NCBI GenBank assembly: GCA_018343915.1 | Contig: JABRWF010000004.1 | Span: forward strand, 2,170,001-2,234,000 | Direction of reading: 5' to 3' | Length of the DNA: 64,000 bases | From: Agroathelia rolfsii | Taxonomy: Eukaryota; Basidiomycota; Agaricomycetes; Amylocorticiales; Amylocorticiaceae | Part shown: positions 23,943-36,662 of the stretch, piece by piece | How the letters are laid out: the number at the start of each line of letters is the position of its first letter | Position numbering within the stretch: the first letter of the stretch is position 1 | Program-made: the position numbers and the translations under genes | The notes under the pieces: generated by a model | The model's database searches: none | The model's input: only the letters and a program-made list of their open reading frames with translations | Told to the model about the DNA's origin: nothing

Positions 23943-25438
23943 TCATGGTTGTGCGGCTTTTGTTCGTTCCTCTTCGATCGCGGCCGCCCCGTCCTTTTCC
24001 TCATCAAATCGGTACATGCCAAAGTCTAGCAAGAGTGTCTTCTTAACGATGTCAGGCAATGGCCTGTACAGGAGTGGTGGGATGGGGATGATAATAGACG
24101 TTCTGTTGAGATAAGCCTTGTAGTGTCTCCACGCATCTCGATATTCATCTCTAGCGTCGGGGCCGTAACTCAGGAGGTAAAATCGCCGAGCTTGGGGCTT
24201 CTCCGCAGTGGGTATTCCCGACGCAAACAACAGGAGCCTATCAGAATGAGCATGTGGAATATTTGCAATGGGAAGTGATGAAGATTAGACTTACAAGGTA
24301 GTGAACATGGGTGAAACGATGGAGCCGTACTGAGCGGCACGAGCCCCACTCGACAGGGCAGTACTATTGGTCGTCGGAGAGAGGCATAGGATCCAGATGC
24401 CCCACCAGCAGATAATCCTGAGAATACATTCAAGCACTTGCATGGAAAATAATGCTAGGATTGCTTACTCTCCAAAGTATGGTGGATGACGTGACCAAGC
24501 CCAGAGTCCTTTCTATAGTAAGGATAAATATGAGTATTCTTGCAAGAAAATTGAATGAGTGTTGATTCACCGTGCAAGGCTGGTCTTTTGGAGGCTTCGA
24601 TGACTTGAACTTATACTGATGGAACGAGATGATGCTTCAGTATCCAATTATCAGCTACAGTAGTAATATAATCCTAACTTTTTGCGCGTCGCTGACGGTC
24701 TCGATGACCCAGCCTAAGGCCCAGAGCACAACGCCCGCTATATCACGAGAGGTGCCGAATGTAGGAAGTGCATGTCCATCATGAATACGTCCAACTACGG
24801 CCGGAGAGTTGAGGATGACAACAGGCATGGAAACGGTCCAAACCTTGAAAAGCTTCAGTTATTATTTCATAGCAAGATCGTATTGATTAGACCTACCCAG
24901 ACGATCTGGCCTAATAGCAATGTCGATTTCCGGTTGAGTCAGATGCTTTTTCGATTTACAACAGGCAGGAATAACTCACCAACCCAGAATCCGAGGAACT
25001 TGAAGAAATGCGATCGTATTTCATCGAATCTGGTATCGCTTCCTGTCTTGAGAACACGGAATAATAGGAACCCTAGAAAAGCGACGATGATTATCTCAGA
25101 TACATAGCAGCGGCTTCATACGGAGACAGCCGACATACCTGCAAGGCGAGTTGCCCACACCATGACAAGGACACTGGCAAGGACATTACGTGTTGTATAC
25201 GTATTTGAAATGAGTAGAGTGAGGAGGGCTGCATGCAGTAACATTAGTTTCTCTCAAAGTTTATAGATAAATTTCATCTCCAGTTGCCTAGTAGAAAGAA
25301 GTTTGAACCGCCAGTAAAGTCGGTGATCTTGTCAAATTGGAACGTCCAGGCGATGGCAAAGCCGGAGAGCTGATAGCCAACGGTAACGAGCAGCGTGAGC
25401 GCGAGGTAGTATTTGTCTAGAGCATTGACAGGAGCCAT
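23943..25438 (-). CDS. DUF1295 membrane protein, steroid 5-alpha-reductase-like family
   Basis: An integral membrane protein of the DUF1295 / 3-oxo-5-alpha-steroid 4-dehydrogenase-like superfamily. These are presumed NAD(P)H-dependent lipid reductases, but the substrate is unknown. The start is MAPVNALDKYYLALTLLVTV (25438). Hydrophobic segments follow (VLASVLVMVWATRLAGFLLF, ALGWVIETVSDAQKYKFK). The family signature GLWAWSRHPPYFGE (about 24480-24590) probably lies at the cofactor end of the fold. The last exon begins FASGIPTAEKPQARRFYLLS and contains YRDAWRHYKAYLNRTSIIIP, then a charged soluble tail (EEKDGAAAIEEERTKAAQP). About eight short introns. Nothing suggests a break. Its neighbours show no pathway link. 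Confidence 0.88.
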
Positions 25439-26581
25439 AGGGAAAATGACTCCACGCTTCCAAGTCCCAGATAAGTGGTTGGTAGAGACAGGGTCAACTT
25501 GAGCTCAAGTGGATAAGGCAGAAGGCAGGAGGTACTAGGTATGACGCAGTCAGGGAGGAAGGGGGAGGGAGGCAATAAGAGAAACCAGTCTCTTATATTA
25601 TGGCCAACTAAATGACTGTCTCAGGTCGATGGCGAGAGTAAACCCACTCAGCCTGAGGCTGGAATCTCAAGGCCTGTGTTTGCTGTTTCATCAGCGATGG
25701 TCCTCGTCCTCGTCGCTCTCGATCGTTAGGCGGTAGATGATCCTGTTATTTCCGCATTCGACGAATGTGCAAATGACAAGATCATTACATCACTCTTGCT
25801 GAGTTATTATTGCATTACTTCATCTGCAAGGATATACGAGGAAAGCTCGCTGACGGCCTGAGATTATTGCGCTAAGCATTTTTCATGAAAAAAAGCTTGC
25901 TAGAGCGATAATGTATAGCACAAAACCTAAACCGCTCAGTAGGCAATCAACAGCTAGTAGTTCTACTGCCTGTATGAATAACATCACTGGCATGGAAATT
26001 GAGAACTCGAGTGCATTATATTTCATATACATAGATCCATGAAAGGGAGAAAAGCGAATATATACATGACATTTTTGTTCGCATACGATCATCAAATCTT
26101 CGAACTTTTTCGATTCCTATGCCTCTATCTCCGCTTGAGGTGCCCTCTCTCCACAAACAACTACCTCCACCGATCTTTATGACGATTGCGTGAGCCAAGA
26201 TAGCGGATATTACGACCATCTCCAACGTTCCTGATGGATCTGGAGCTTTTGAGCCAAACTCCAGTTAGAGCTTCGAGAACACAGCCTGAGCAGAGTGGGG
26301 TCCGCCTAATAAACAAACAACACGACTGTATGAGTAATCCATAGACAAAACGACACATTATGGGGTCTGGGAAAATAGAAGCAAAAGGAATCTGATCTCT
26401 TTCTATCTGGATCTAAGCAGATATCTAAGATTCTGTTACAGCAACGGCGGTGGTAATACACGATTTTAACCTTTCTCCAGACTCCTCTTTTTTTTTCACA
26501 AAGTGGGCATGCTCCTCATCGTGCCATACATCGTACACATACCGCACCGCACCAGCATTACTCAGCTGATATAGAATATTC
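25439..26581. other. Intergenic region upstream of the DUF1295 gene
   Basis: About 1.1 kb between the DUF1295 start and the AGX1 stop, both on the minus strand. Only short unsupported frames are present. It holds the promoter of the DUF1295 gene and the AGX1 3' UTR by position; no motif or repeat was recognised. Confidence 0.5.
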
Positions 26582-28435
26582 TCACGTACTTTTAGCCGCC
26601 CTAGCCTCTGCCAAAACATCCTTCAATGAACCAACGAGCTTGTCGATGTCGTCCCGGGATGTGTCAACGGCGGTGACGCCCATGTGCCTGTGAAGGATGA
26701 AATGAGATGTCTAGTAAATCCCAAGTTATCGACACAATGAAATTTACCCAATACGGAAGTATTTATCTATCGAAATAAACATGTTGTTAGAAGAGAAAGT
26801 GAGAGGGCAAACATTTGTACAACCCACGAACCTTTGACTTGAGCGTGCAGACCACCTGCAACCACGACATCCTTTTTAGCCAGTCGAGGAATAACGTCCC
26901 CAGCTGCGAGCCCATCTGGGAAGTATAGCTAAACCATATCGTGAGTCTTCCACTATCAAAAAGACATGAGGAGTAATGGGTGTATCATACCGCAGTCATG
27001 CCGTTGGCAGCAATCTCATCACCAGCAGCGAGCTGCTTTAGGCCAAGCTCCCTAGCGGCAGCCTTGACTCGTGCGCTCACTTGCTTGTGGCGCTTAAATC
27101 GCTCCTCGAGGGAGATAGAGGGGTCTTTGGTGATAGACGTCAGAGAAGTATAGAAGGCGTTGATCAGGTTCACGGGCGGTGTGGCGAAATAAGCGGGTTT
27201 GCCAGATTCGTAGGCTTGCATGATGGGAAGCCATCTTTAGATAAGGTACGTAAGCATAATAGGTCGGTGAAATCAGAATCAAAGACACTTTTTCCAAGAA
27301 GCGTAATAGGATGTAGGAGGAGTCGAACGAGTCTCGAAAGTCTATACGATAATAAGACGATGCAGCCTTGAGATAGAGAAAGCGTCTGACGTACTTTGAC
27401 AGCCTTTTGACTGGCCACAAGGATGCTCAAGCCAGGTGGGATACCCAAACCCTTTTGGCTTGCAGTCATCACAATGTCAATGCCCCATTTATCCATCTGA
27501 ATTTCTTCGCTGGCCACCGAGCATACGCCGTCGAGGACGACAAGCGTTTCTGGGCTGACACGTTTCACAATCTCGGCAATCGACTTTGCATCCGACAGTA
27601 CACCCGTCGACGTGTCGACGTGCGTGAAAGTCAGGACCTTGTATTTTTTCGTCTTCAGAGCGGTTTCTATCGCAGCTGGAGACACGACGCTCCCGAGCTC
27701 AGCTTTGAGTTGGTCGACCTTGGCTCCATAGGTGGAAAAACTATTGCCAGAGCAGTATGAGTGTGATATCATCAAAGGAATGTGTGAGCAGGCATACCAG
27801 TCAGCAAAGCTGTCGCCAAAATAGCCCGTGTTGAGAACGAGCGCATTTTCTCCAGGCTCAACGAGGTTTGCCGCTACTTGATCCCACCCTAGGGTACCAG
27901 ATCCAGCGATAATAAACGGTTGTGCGTCTTTTGTGAAGAGTACTTGCCTGGAAAGATGTGCTTTCAGCAGGCCGTGCAAGGATATGGGTCTAATGGAATG
28001 CTACATACCGAATCATGCGTATGCAATCCCCAAAGATAGGGATGAATTCTGGTGAAACGTGCGACATGGACGGATGAGCATTTGCATAAAGGACCTAACG
28101 GGAGCGCATAAACACTAAGGCGCTTATAATGAAAAAAAAAACCGGGAACCCAGACTACTAACATCATCTGAGCATTCGATTGGGCCAGGGATGCTAGAGA
28201 ATACGATGAGAACAGAATTTGAGTACACTTTAACTTGTATACATACACGAGCAATCTGCAGGAGACGAAGCATTCTTCAGCTCAGCGCCATGGCTTCTTG
28301 CATGCATTCAATTCACTCACTTGTGCGGGGCCTGAAGTCATATGGGTTATGACGTCCATAAGAAGATTAGCCATCGCATCATAGCTCGAGTCTACGAGAA
28401 GCTCGCACCTGTTTGAACTTATGGTCGGCAGACAT
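26582..28435 (-). CDS. AGX1: Alanine-glyoxylate aminotransferase (class V, PLP)
   Basis: Converts glyoxylate plus alanine to glycine plus pyruvate, or the serine equivalent. The start is MSADHKFKQ at 28435. By splicing the N-terminus continues APHKLLVIPGPIECSDDV, then LYANAHPSMSHVSPEFIPIF and FIIAGSGTLGWDQVAANLVE. The PLP site is in VMTASQKGLGIPPG (about 27420-27480), whose Lys should form the Schiff base; VVLDGVCSVASEEI lies before it. Later exons give QAYESGKPAYFATPPVNLI and YFRIGHMGV. The C-terminus is EARAAKST, with no peroxisomal SKL-like end, and there is no mitochondrial leader, so a cytosolic site is likely. The 5' end uses coding exons of 27, 11, 9 and 31 nt (28435-28409, 28331-28321, 28255-28247, 28193-28163), each chosen because they restore the family sequence. 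Confidence 0.93.
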
Positions 28436-29342
28436 GTTGCGAGCACCTAGCAATAAAACAGAAGAACGTGGGGGTTTGGTATTTATACGTGAGGATGACT
28501 CGACCTGCTTCAAGGAGCGGACAGGAGTCAAGGAACGCCATCGGGAGATCATATTTGTAGTTGTTCCGTTGCCCGGTGACCACGTCGCTGAGATCCCTGT
28601 AAAATTGGATCACGGATTCGTTGGTTTGGTGAATGGCGTTATGAAGGTGTATATGATGGCTTCCAATAAACTTGTTCAGCTCATGCGACGACCAGAAAGT
28701 TACGCACGGCGTAAATGCGGTATTCCTTCGGCCAATAGCATACTTGGGTTTATATGACCACGTATCCCAAGTCTAATTCGACAGGTAAACAATCTACCTA
28801 TAGGGGCAAGTAGTCATAGTCATTGTTTAGCCACGCCCCACGTTGTCCATTGATTGGGGTGAACAATATTAATTAGATACATTTAGTTCTCAGGAGTCAA
28901 GTATCCTTCTTGCCAGTGATTTGCTTTATTCCGCGACCGCCTTTCAATGCTTACTACTCCGGATTGACTGTCTTTGAATGTTTCTATTACTTTTGCTATG
29001 ATATTTATCTTTTCTATGTTGCTCTCGGCGAGGATGGACACACGGCGATAGAGAGCAAAGAAACTAGGAGCCTGAGGGATGTCAGTTCGAGTCGGGTGGA
29101 TGCGACACCGGTAGGTGCAACCGTGGCTTCAAGTTTTCTGCTTTCCTTGCTATGCGAAGCACTATATTAATCTTCACACAAAATAAGCCATACACAAGAA
29201 TCCAGATTACACGTCCTAAGGTATAATTGTAAATAATAGCGAACAGCAAGTGTGATACCATGGTGCGCAGGGATCCTATGCTATTAATCCCCCGCAGTCG
29301 TTCATTTGGATAGGGATCTCACAGACGACCAAAAACGATAAC
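28436..29342. other. Intergenic region between AGX1 promoter and dynein intermediate chain 3' end
   Basis: About 0.9 kb. By position it contains the AGX1 promoter. An open minus-strand frame runs through about 28418-28780, but it lacks a start and has no recognised similarity. A possible 6-bp-stem hairpin (GCTCTC...GAGAGC) lies near 29020-29060. No gene assigned. Confidence 0.5.
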
Positions 29343-31867
29343 TCAAATAATAGGTCGTCCAGGTGATAACGGGTAGGCACCGTCAGTCCCATTGGTCGGC
29401 CCCGTTGAGCCTGCACCCCCACTAAGTCCCGCTAGCGTCTTTTGCAGGTCTGTCCATTCTGATTCCTTGGGAACGGCCATTTCACCAATGTCGTAGACAT
29501 AGAGCCTTCCATCTGAGCCACCCATAGCCGCACGGTGGCCCTCTTTCTTGTCCCACTGCAGCTTATTGATTGCGCGTCCCGGATTGACAGCGGTGCCTAC
29601 TGTTGGAACCTACAAATACTTATGAGTACTGGGGGATGAATTAGAAGGAGTATCATGACCTCGGTATCAATGTTCAAGTTCCACAAATCAAAGTTACCCG
29701 AACCATCCACGGTTCCAAACAACGCAGGATGAGCAGGATGCCACTTGACATCATAAACATAATCGTCCGCCTCATCAAAGCTATACAACGGCGCAATCGA
29801 CTGTGCGCTCGTGCTAGGCTTCGCAATACTTCGAGCGCGCCAGAGCTTGACCGTCCAATCAACGCTAGACGTCAAGAACAGGTCCGAAAAGTCCACTGGG
29901 CCGACGATCGGATGGAAGTGTAGTCCCATGACGGGCCCCGCATGAGCACGATAGACATCGTACTGGTTGAGGCCGGCTTTGGCACCCGCTCGATCGTACC
30001 GGTTTGCCTGGTACACGTTGCCTTCCTCGGTCCCGACAAAGAAGGTGGTCGTTTCGCTATCCGGGAATGAGAGCGCTGTGATGGCCACCTCACCAGTCTT
30101 ATTATGCCCAGCATGTACAAGTTCAAGGGTTTCCTAAGATGGTATGCTATTAAAATTGCTATCATAAATAGGGTATGAGGACTAGTGGTTACCTGTGGTT
30201 GAGCCAACATATCGACCAGCCAACTGCACACCATCCCGTCTGTGCTGCTAGTGATCAAGTTGTGCGCGTTTTGCGTGCCAACCATTTGAATCGCATAAAC
30301 AGGATGGGTATGTCCCGCGGCACTGAGTGGCGTTTTTAGCACTGGGAGATGCTTTGATCTTGTATCCCAGAGTAGTATTTGACCTGAATAAGTCCCACCA
30401 AAGACAAGGTTAGGATGGAAGGCTGAAAAGGTAACGGATAACACATCCGACTAGGAACGCTCATCATTAACGGGCATGAACAAAAAAATCAAGGAGTGGG
30501 GCTTACGGACTTGTGAATGGAAGACGAACTCGGGTCTTTCAAGAAGGTGCATGTTCCAGATGGCGACGATACCGTCAGGCTCGTTGAGCGCCGCCGGATT
30601 TTTGTTGTAAGACGCTACGCTGAGTTCGGGGTACTACAGACATGCTATGTCAACCGGAGATAGAAAATGCACGGGGTAGTCAAGGCCATTACTTTATGAG
30701 ACCAGTCAATGTCTGTAATGGATCTATTTTTGCAATAACGTTCGTCCCAAAATGCGCAAACACGTTTGACTAAACCTTCTGAGTCGTCGCTAGGCGATTG
30801 TTAGGCATAGATGTCAATGGCACATATAGGTTCCACATACAGCCCGGTTTCTCCATCATCGTCATATCGACGCAGATAATCATATTCGTCATTCAGGGCG
30901 CGAAGGTGCATCTTAGACGTCTGTTCCACAAAGTCCAAAAGCATAGGTGCAGACAATATACTGGCTCGTTCCTCCTCCGTCATGTCTGCATCAACTCAAA
31001 AATCAATAAACCAAATGACAGATACATGAAATCTTATACCGCGGATCTCTCTTTCAATCTCCTTCTCAAGCTGTATTGACTCTTCTTCCAAGGCCTTATC
31101 CCTGGCGACACGTTCCTCTTCGTGCAATCTCTCTTGTTGTAGTCGAGCTCTGATTTCTTCTTCAGTTATACCAGGAGATATCTCTGTCTCTACTGTAGCT
31201 GTTTGAATCTCTTTGTTGTATAGAACACGTTCCTGTTGCCATATACGAATGAAAAGACCGATTTGTCAAGAAAATAACAGGGCATACGCGCTGCGGCAGC
31301 TCAAACAACTCCTGCTCAATATCAATGAGGTCCGGCACAAACTGCGCCGTCATCGTTCTATTTCGTTCAAGACATGATCAGCGCCAGAATCGACCGCGCA
31401 AAGAGGGCAACGCGTACCGATCCAAGACATGCTCGGTAGTCGCGTTGACAAACGTAGTACCACTGGCGTAGTCAGACCCAGTGTCACTCCGTCCGCTCCT
31501 GATTCCAGGGATATTTGCATTTGATCCTCCCAGACTGACACGCCCTATTGCAGGCGTTCCCGGCATAGAGGACGATGGGGTAAGGTCCCCACCATTGCCA
31601 CGACTAGAGCCTGGGCCAAGGACATCACGCAAAAGATCATCGATGTCTTCTTGTGCTCTCGACGTAGACGGAGCGGGCGTACTCTACAGGTTCCCAAATT
31701 AAACGGCTGTGGGTTAGAACGATGGGTCTGGATAGAAATGATGCCGACGAAATACATACAGCCCCATCGCGTCGTGGGTTTTGACGCTCTGCCCTGACCT
31801 TGCGCAGTTCAGCGAGCTTTGCTCGTTTGGCCTCGATCTCGGCTCTGCGTTTCTGAGTGTCCGACAT
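29343..31867 (-). CDS. Cytoplasmic dynein intermediate chain (WD40)
   Basis: A scaffold subunit of the dynein-1 motor that binds the heavy chain and dynactin for microtubule minus-end transport. The start [20 protein letters not shown] at 31867 is the charged N-terminal helix that in the family binds p150/dynactin and NudE. A Ser/Gly-rich linker follows, then [17 protein letters not shown], where light chains usually bind. A long helix with [20 protein letters not shown] comes next. The WD40 propeller starts near 30780 ([20 protein letters not shown]), with repeats such as [20 protein letters not shown] and [15 protein letters not shown]. It ends with [20 protein letters not shown] and [12 protein letters not shown]. 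About eight introns. Length and order match fungal dynein IC. Head-to-head with SUR2. Confidence 0.93.
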
Positions 31868-32227
31868 TATGGTGTAAGTTGAATGGATAGTAACAAGGTA
31901 CCGTAGATCACCTGACCACCACTGGGGCTTAACTCGCTTTCTTTTTTTGGAGGACGACCTGAGTTAGGTTAACCCTCAGATTACTTACTAATCCCGCTTA
32001 CGGAGGAACTCCGTGACATAATCTCATGTTGCAATATACTTCCGACCCTAGCGAGTATCTTATTTCAAGGTCTCACCATTGCCAGTGGCTTTGCCGCTTC
32101 AAATTAGCTGCTGCGACACAGCTGCGACGGGCTACTCACACCCTTTCTCCGAGTCGTCAGCCGAATCAAGGTCGTTTAAAAGAGGACATCATACTCACCA
32201 CTCCCCAATTTCAGCTTGCAAACGGCC
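31868..32227. promoter_or_regulatory. Divergent intergenic promoter, dynein intermediate chain / SUR2
   Basis: 360 bp between two divergent start codons. It holds both promoters by position. No TATA box or repeat was recognised. Confidence 0.5.
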
Positions 32228-33306
32228 ATGAACTATTCGGCCATGTTCTACAACATGTCTCCATTCCCGCCCGCTCCGTTCTACCATACCTCTGCACCGT
32301 CGCTTGTATCCGGCATCTCAGACGCTCACATTGCAGTGGCTTCGCCCATAATCACATACTGGTTGGTCTCGGGCCTATTTTATCTACTCGATTGTTCCTC
32401 AGCTACATGGCTGAACAAGTATCGTATTCACGAATCCGAGGAGGCCAAGACACGAAATCGTGCGAGCAAGTTTGAAGTGCTTCTCGCAGTGATTTGGCAG
32501 CAGTTTGTTCAGACCCTGCTCGGATTGTATTGGGTCGAAGAGCAGAAATTAATTACAGACGATCAACACGTTCAAAGCATGCATACGATTCTAACGACGA
32601 TTAAATGGGGATTGAAAACATCTTTTGGGGAGTCATCAATAACATCTCCGCTGGAGCAAAGGGTTCCTGAGCTGGCGCACTGGATATACTGGTGGGGAAT
32701 TCCTATTGCCCAAATAATCTTTGCTATGTAAGAGCCTTTTTCTCTGATCATACTCATTACACACCAGCTCACACCATCTTGTAAAGGTTCATCATCGATA
32801 CCTGGCAGTACTTCCTTCACAGATTTATGCACGTGAACAAATTCCTGTACCGACACATCCATTCTGTACATCACCGACTCTACGTGCCGTATGCTTTCGG
32901 TGCCCTTTACAATCACCCTCTCGAGGGCTTCCTACTCGATTCCGTTGGGGCCATTTTTGCGGAATCGCTTGCCCATCTGTCGACCAGGCAATCCATCCTC
33001 CTGTTTACGATTTCTACCATGAAGACTGTCGACGACCATTGTGGCTATAGCCTACCATGGGATCCACTGCAGTGGTTCTCACAAAACACGGCAGACTATC
33101 ATGATATCCATCATCAGGTGATTCATTTATCATGTATCTCCAGGATGACAGTTCCATGCTTACACGCAATTTCGCACACTCAGGTCATCGGTATTAAAAG
33201 CAACTTTTCTCAGCCCTTTTTCATCCATTGGGACTCCATACTTGGCACACGCATGACACGAAGGGATATTGAGCAACGCAGAGCAGCTGCGAAGAAAACA
33301 ACGTAA
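32228..33306 (+). CDS. SUR2: Sphinganine C4-hydroxylase
   Basis: A di-iron membrane hydroxylase of the ER that adds the 4-hydroxyl to sphinganine to make phytosphingosine for fungal ceramides. The start is the ATG at 32228 (MNYSAMFYNMSPFPPAPFYH). A hydrophobic segment ASPIITYWLVSGLFYLLD and then WIYWWGIPIAQIIFAMF lead to the histidine clusters HRFMH, HSVHH and HDIHH. These are the HX3H / HX2HH / HX2HH motifs of the fatty-acid hydroxylase family. The active-site region also includes LYVPYAFGALYNHPLEGF. Two introns (about 32729-32785 and 33118-33183) give about 318 aa, normal for the family. The C-terminus is basic (RRAAAKKTT). Confidence 0.94.
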
Positions 33307-33526
33307 CTACAGTGCATATTTTTTCTTTTTCCTTGATCATTTACTCTCCACCTTGTTAACATATACATTCCTACCCTCACACTATTTGTTTGTATCCCTA
33401 ATCTGTTCACTAATAAACGCTCTTTTCACTTTGAATATGCACGGTTGCTGAGGATAGTATGAATTGCGTGCAAGTAGTGAAATAATAAATGAATGACAAG
33501 GGTATAGACACTGTCGTAGCTCGATG

Positions 33527-34476
33527 CTACCAGTCTGCCAACGCAGATTTTGTAAGAGGTACACTCTCCATATCGTTCTCGTATTCGATCTCCACCCGCG
33601 CACCGCCTCCTGAGGACAGGAAAAATCAGTATCAGCATCTGCAAGGCAAAAGAATAATTGAGGATTACTCTTTGTCTTCTTCTCTGGTCTTGACTTGGGA
33701 GGTTTGGGCCGTGGGAGAGTACTTGCTTTTCGTTTGCCGAGCGTTGTCGGCTTTTTAATGCTGGGTTCATCATCGTCAGGTCGACTGTCTTCGTCATCTT
33801 CTTCACTTCCATCATCATCGGATCCCTCACCGTAGTCCTAATAAGGAGAGAGAATAAAGTCAGTAATAGCGTACCCAATGCATCCTGAGCGAATCGCACC
33901 CCAGGCTCTTCCATATCACTCAGTTCATCATCTTCGTCACTGAGCTCATCTCCACTAATATCACTAACAAACTCTCGATCCCCCCACTCCTCCTCCGCCT
34001 CCTCCTCCAGCTCTTCCTCATCCTCGTCTGTTTCATCGTCCTCAACCTCTATCTGCCCACCATTCTTCTCCCGATCTAACACAGCCTGCCACACCTCTTC
34101 GTTCACATTTAATGGTGCATCTCCATACGCCTTGGACTTGAGTCGCTCGATGAGCTCCTTTTCAATAGAGCGTTCGATATGCGCCGCACTGAGGGCCTTG
34201 CGTTCTCGTGTTGCTTCACGACGGTCAAGCTTTTTCTTTACGCCAACTAGTGTTGGTCTATAGACATAGGAAGAGTTAAGATAAAAATAAATAATAAATA
34301 AAATGGAAGAAAAGGTCGAAAGAATAAATAAAAGGAACATACTGTTGACGCAGCTTCAATCTGCGCATCTTGATGAGATATTGCGTTATTTTCGTGACGC
34401 GCTGCTTGCATTTGTGGATGGTGAAGTTTGGCCAATATATCAACTCCTTGTCGATCTAGCAAAAGAAAGTGCAGCG

Positions 34477-34513
<37 letters not shown>

Positions 34514-34979
34514 AGACGATCAATCTCCACAACGGCTGAGGAAAAGCAAAGATGATGTGAACCTGCTCAAGGGCCTTGGAATAGCTATTTGATAGCTTGA
34601 TTTTCTCCCACATGTGTTTTGGTGTGTGAGCACGCTCGATGGTTTTGACATATAGATAGAGAACACCTATGGACCACACAGGATAATAGTCAGCATGCAT
34701 TTGACGAGAAAAAGATTTGGACAAGTGCAACATACCCTCTTTCTCCCTGACAGTTGCATATCTCGAGTTGGCGAGCGGACATGATTGGCGGTTACAGAGC
34801 CCAGTGACATTATATTCGTTTCTGCAAAAGTTCTGGGTTGTCGTTCTGAAGTATGATCATGATGAGTGAGCATGTCAAGTTTTGAGAGATGACGATTGTG
34901 CCCAACAGCAGACACACTTGACTTTGTAGGAGCAGAACTGCTGATTGATGACAGACCATATCACGTCGTCGCTCTGCAT
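33527..34979 (-). CDS. MAK16: Ribosome biogenesis protein MAK16
   Basis: A nucleolar factor in 60S subunit assembly. The start [20 protein letters not shown] (34979) is the nearly invariant family N-terminus. The next exons give [20 protein letters not shown], whose cysteines are probable zinc ligands, and [20 protein letters not shown]. Then come [20 protein letters not shown] and [15 protein letters not shown]. The second half is the usual acidic part ([20 protein letters not shown]) and a Lys-rich stretch. The last exon ends [17 protein letters not shown]...ADW at 33527. One intron holds a 34-nt A tract (T on the coding strand) shortly before its acceptor. Convergent with SUR2 and head-to-head with CAF40. 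Confidence 0.93.
34477..34510. repeat. 34-nt homopolymer A tract in a MAK16 intron
   Basis: Thirty-four consecutive A on the plus strand. It reads as T on the MAK16 sense strand, about 20 nt upstream of the intron's acceptor, where it extends the polypyrimidine tract. Confidence 0.95.
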
Positions 34980-35269
34980 TGCGGTGTACAAGAGACACAA
35001 GCAGAGAGATCAGCCAGAGAGGGTGAGCCGAGTGTGTGTTAGTACAATTAATACGACTGAACAGCAACTTGGAAATTTCAGTCAATTGGGGCTGCACAAT
35101 AACCCGATCCTACCAAATATGGGAAGTAGCCAAGGACGACTAGCCAGATGCCAAATGAGGTAAGGGCCCAATGGGCTACTGGACCTGGGCCCATCATCTC
35201 ATCACTTACTTCACCAGTTCTCCTGACCACGGCGTCCGTGACTCTCTGATCGTCTCCTCCTCTGCCGGG

Positions 35270-36662
35270 ATGGCGTCCGGCCTCATCTCTGCTCCAAAAC
35301 CGCTCTCGTACATGCAGCAACAGCAACAGCAGCACTGCATAAACCCATATACCCAGCAGGTCCAGCGCGGCATCTCCGCCTACTCTGACACCCCGCCCAT
35401 TGTGCATCCTGCCCCGCAGTTTGGCCTAGGGGGCACCGCCAGCGCCATGGGCGGTGCTGGGTTGATTAACAACGGCATCGGCGCAGGCGGTATGAGTGTG
35501 CACGAAAATGCCAAGATATACAACCTCGTCATCGACCTCATGTCGCATGAGACCCGGGAGACAGCTCTACTCGAGTTAAGCAAGAAGCGGGAGCAGTACG
35601 ATGACCTGGCTCTGGTTCTCTGGCACTCCTTTGGTGAGCTTAGGATACTTTGTTTCTGGCGTGATGACGATAGCACGATTCTAATTGGGCGATGGGGCTT
35701 AGGCATCATGCCAGCGCTACTGCAGGAGATCGTTTCCGTCTACCCAATGTTGTCGCCGCCGAATTTGACCGCACATGTGTCTAATCGCGTCTGCAACGCC
35801 CTAGCCCTCCTTCAATGTGTCGCTTCTCACCCTGAGACCCGGCAGTTGTTCTTGACTGGTAAGTGGTAGCTGCGGCATATGGGAGGTTCTTCGGCTGACT
35901 GGTATGTATCAGCGCACATTCCTTTATTCTTGTATCCATTCCTCAACACTACGTCCAAAACTCGGCCGTTTGAATACCTGAGGCTCACTTCCTTAGGTGT
36001 TATCGGTGCTCTTGTCAAGGTTCGTTGGTCTTGATTTTTCTTCCGATCGCACTTACGTATGCTCCTCCTGCCCCAATAGCAAAACGACAATAATACCGTA
36101 ATTCATTTCCTACTCTCGACGGAGATCATCCCTCTCTGCCTGCGTATCATGGAGACTGGCTCTGAGCTCTCCAAGACAGTCGCCATCTTCATTGTCCAGA
36201 AGATCCTCCTCGACGAGACGGGGCTGACATACATCTGCCACACATACGAGCGCTTCTACGCCGTGGCGACCGTGCTGAGCAACATGGTCAACCAGCTGGT
36301 GGAGACGCAAGCGGTCAGGCTGCTCAAACACGTTGTCAGATGTTATCTCAGGCTCAGCGACAATCTGAGGTGTGTGTGTGTTTTTTTTTTTCATCGTTTT
36401 CGCTTGAGTCCACGTGGTCGTATTACGTACGAGAACTAACACGGAATACCATGCTTTTTATAAGGGCACGAGAAGCGCTTCGGGCGTGCCTCCCGGAACC
36501 GCTTAGGGATCAGACATTCACTGCGCTGCTCAAGGTTAGACTACATCTTTACTTCTAAGGGGGAAAAAAATGCGCGATTCTAAGCATTATAAACACTTGC
36601 AGGGCGACATGGTCACCAAGCGCTGCTTGACTACATTGCTCACTAATCTCAACGAGCAGTGA
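35270..36662 (+). CDS. CAF40: CCR4-NOT subunit CAF40 (RCD1 / CNOT9)
   Basis: An armadillo-repeat subunit of the CCR4-NOT deadenylase that binds RNA regulators. A Gln-rich N-terminus ([20 protein letters not shown]) and Gly-rich linker precede the conserved fold. The fold reads [109 protein letters not shown] and [15 protein letters not shown]. It ends [12 protein letters not shown] at 36662. About five introns. The start is uncertain: the same frame is open back to an ATG at 35171, and a possible 5'-UTR intron (GTAAGG at about 35160) ends at CAG near 35217. I chose 35270 because the extension is not family-like. Confidence 0.92.

Noticed and set aside
28418..28780. Minus-strand open frame of about 115 codons upstream of and overlapping the AGX1 start
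   Set aside because: No ATG at its head, no family similarity, and it overlaps the well-supported AGX1 first exon in another frame; probably promoter/5' UTR sequence.
29075..29100. GTTCGAGTC resembling a tRNA B-box
   Set aside because: No matching A-box, acceptor stem or anticodon arm could be drawn around it.
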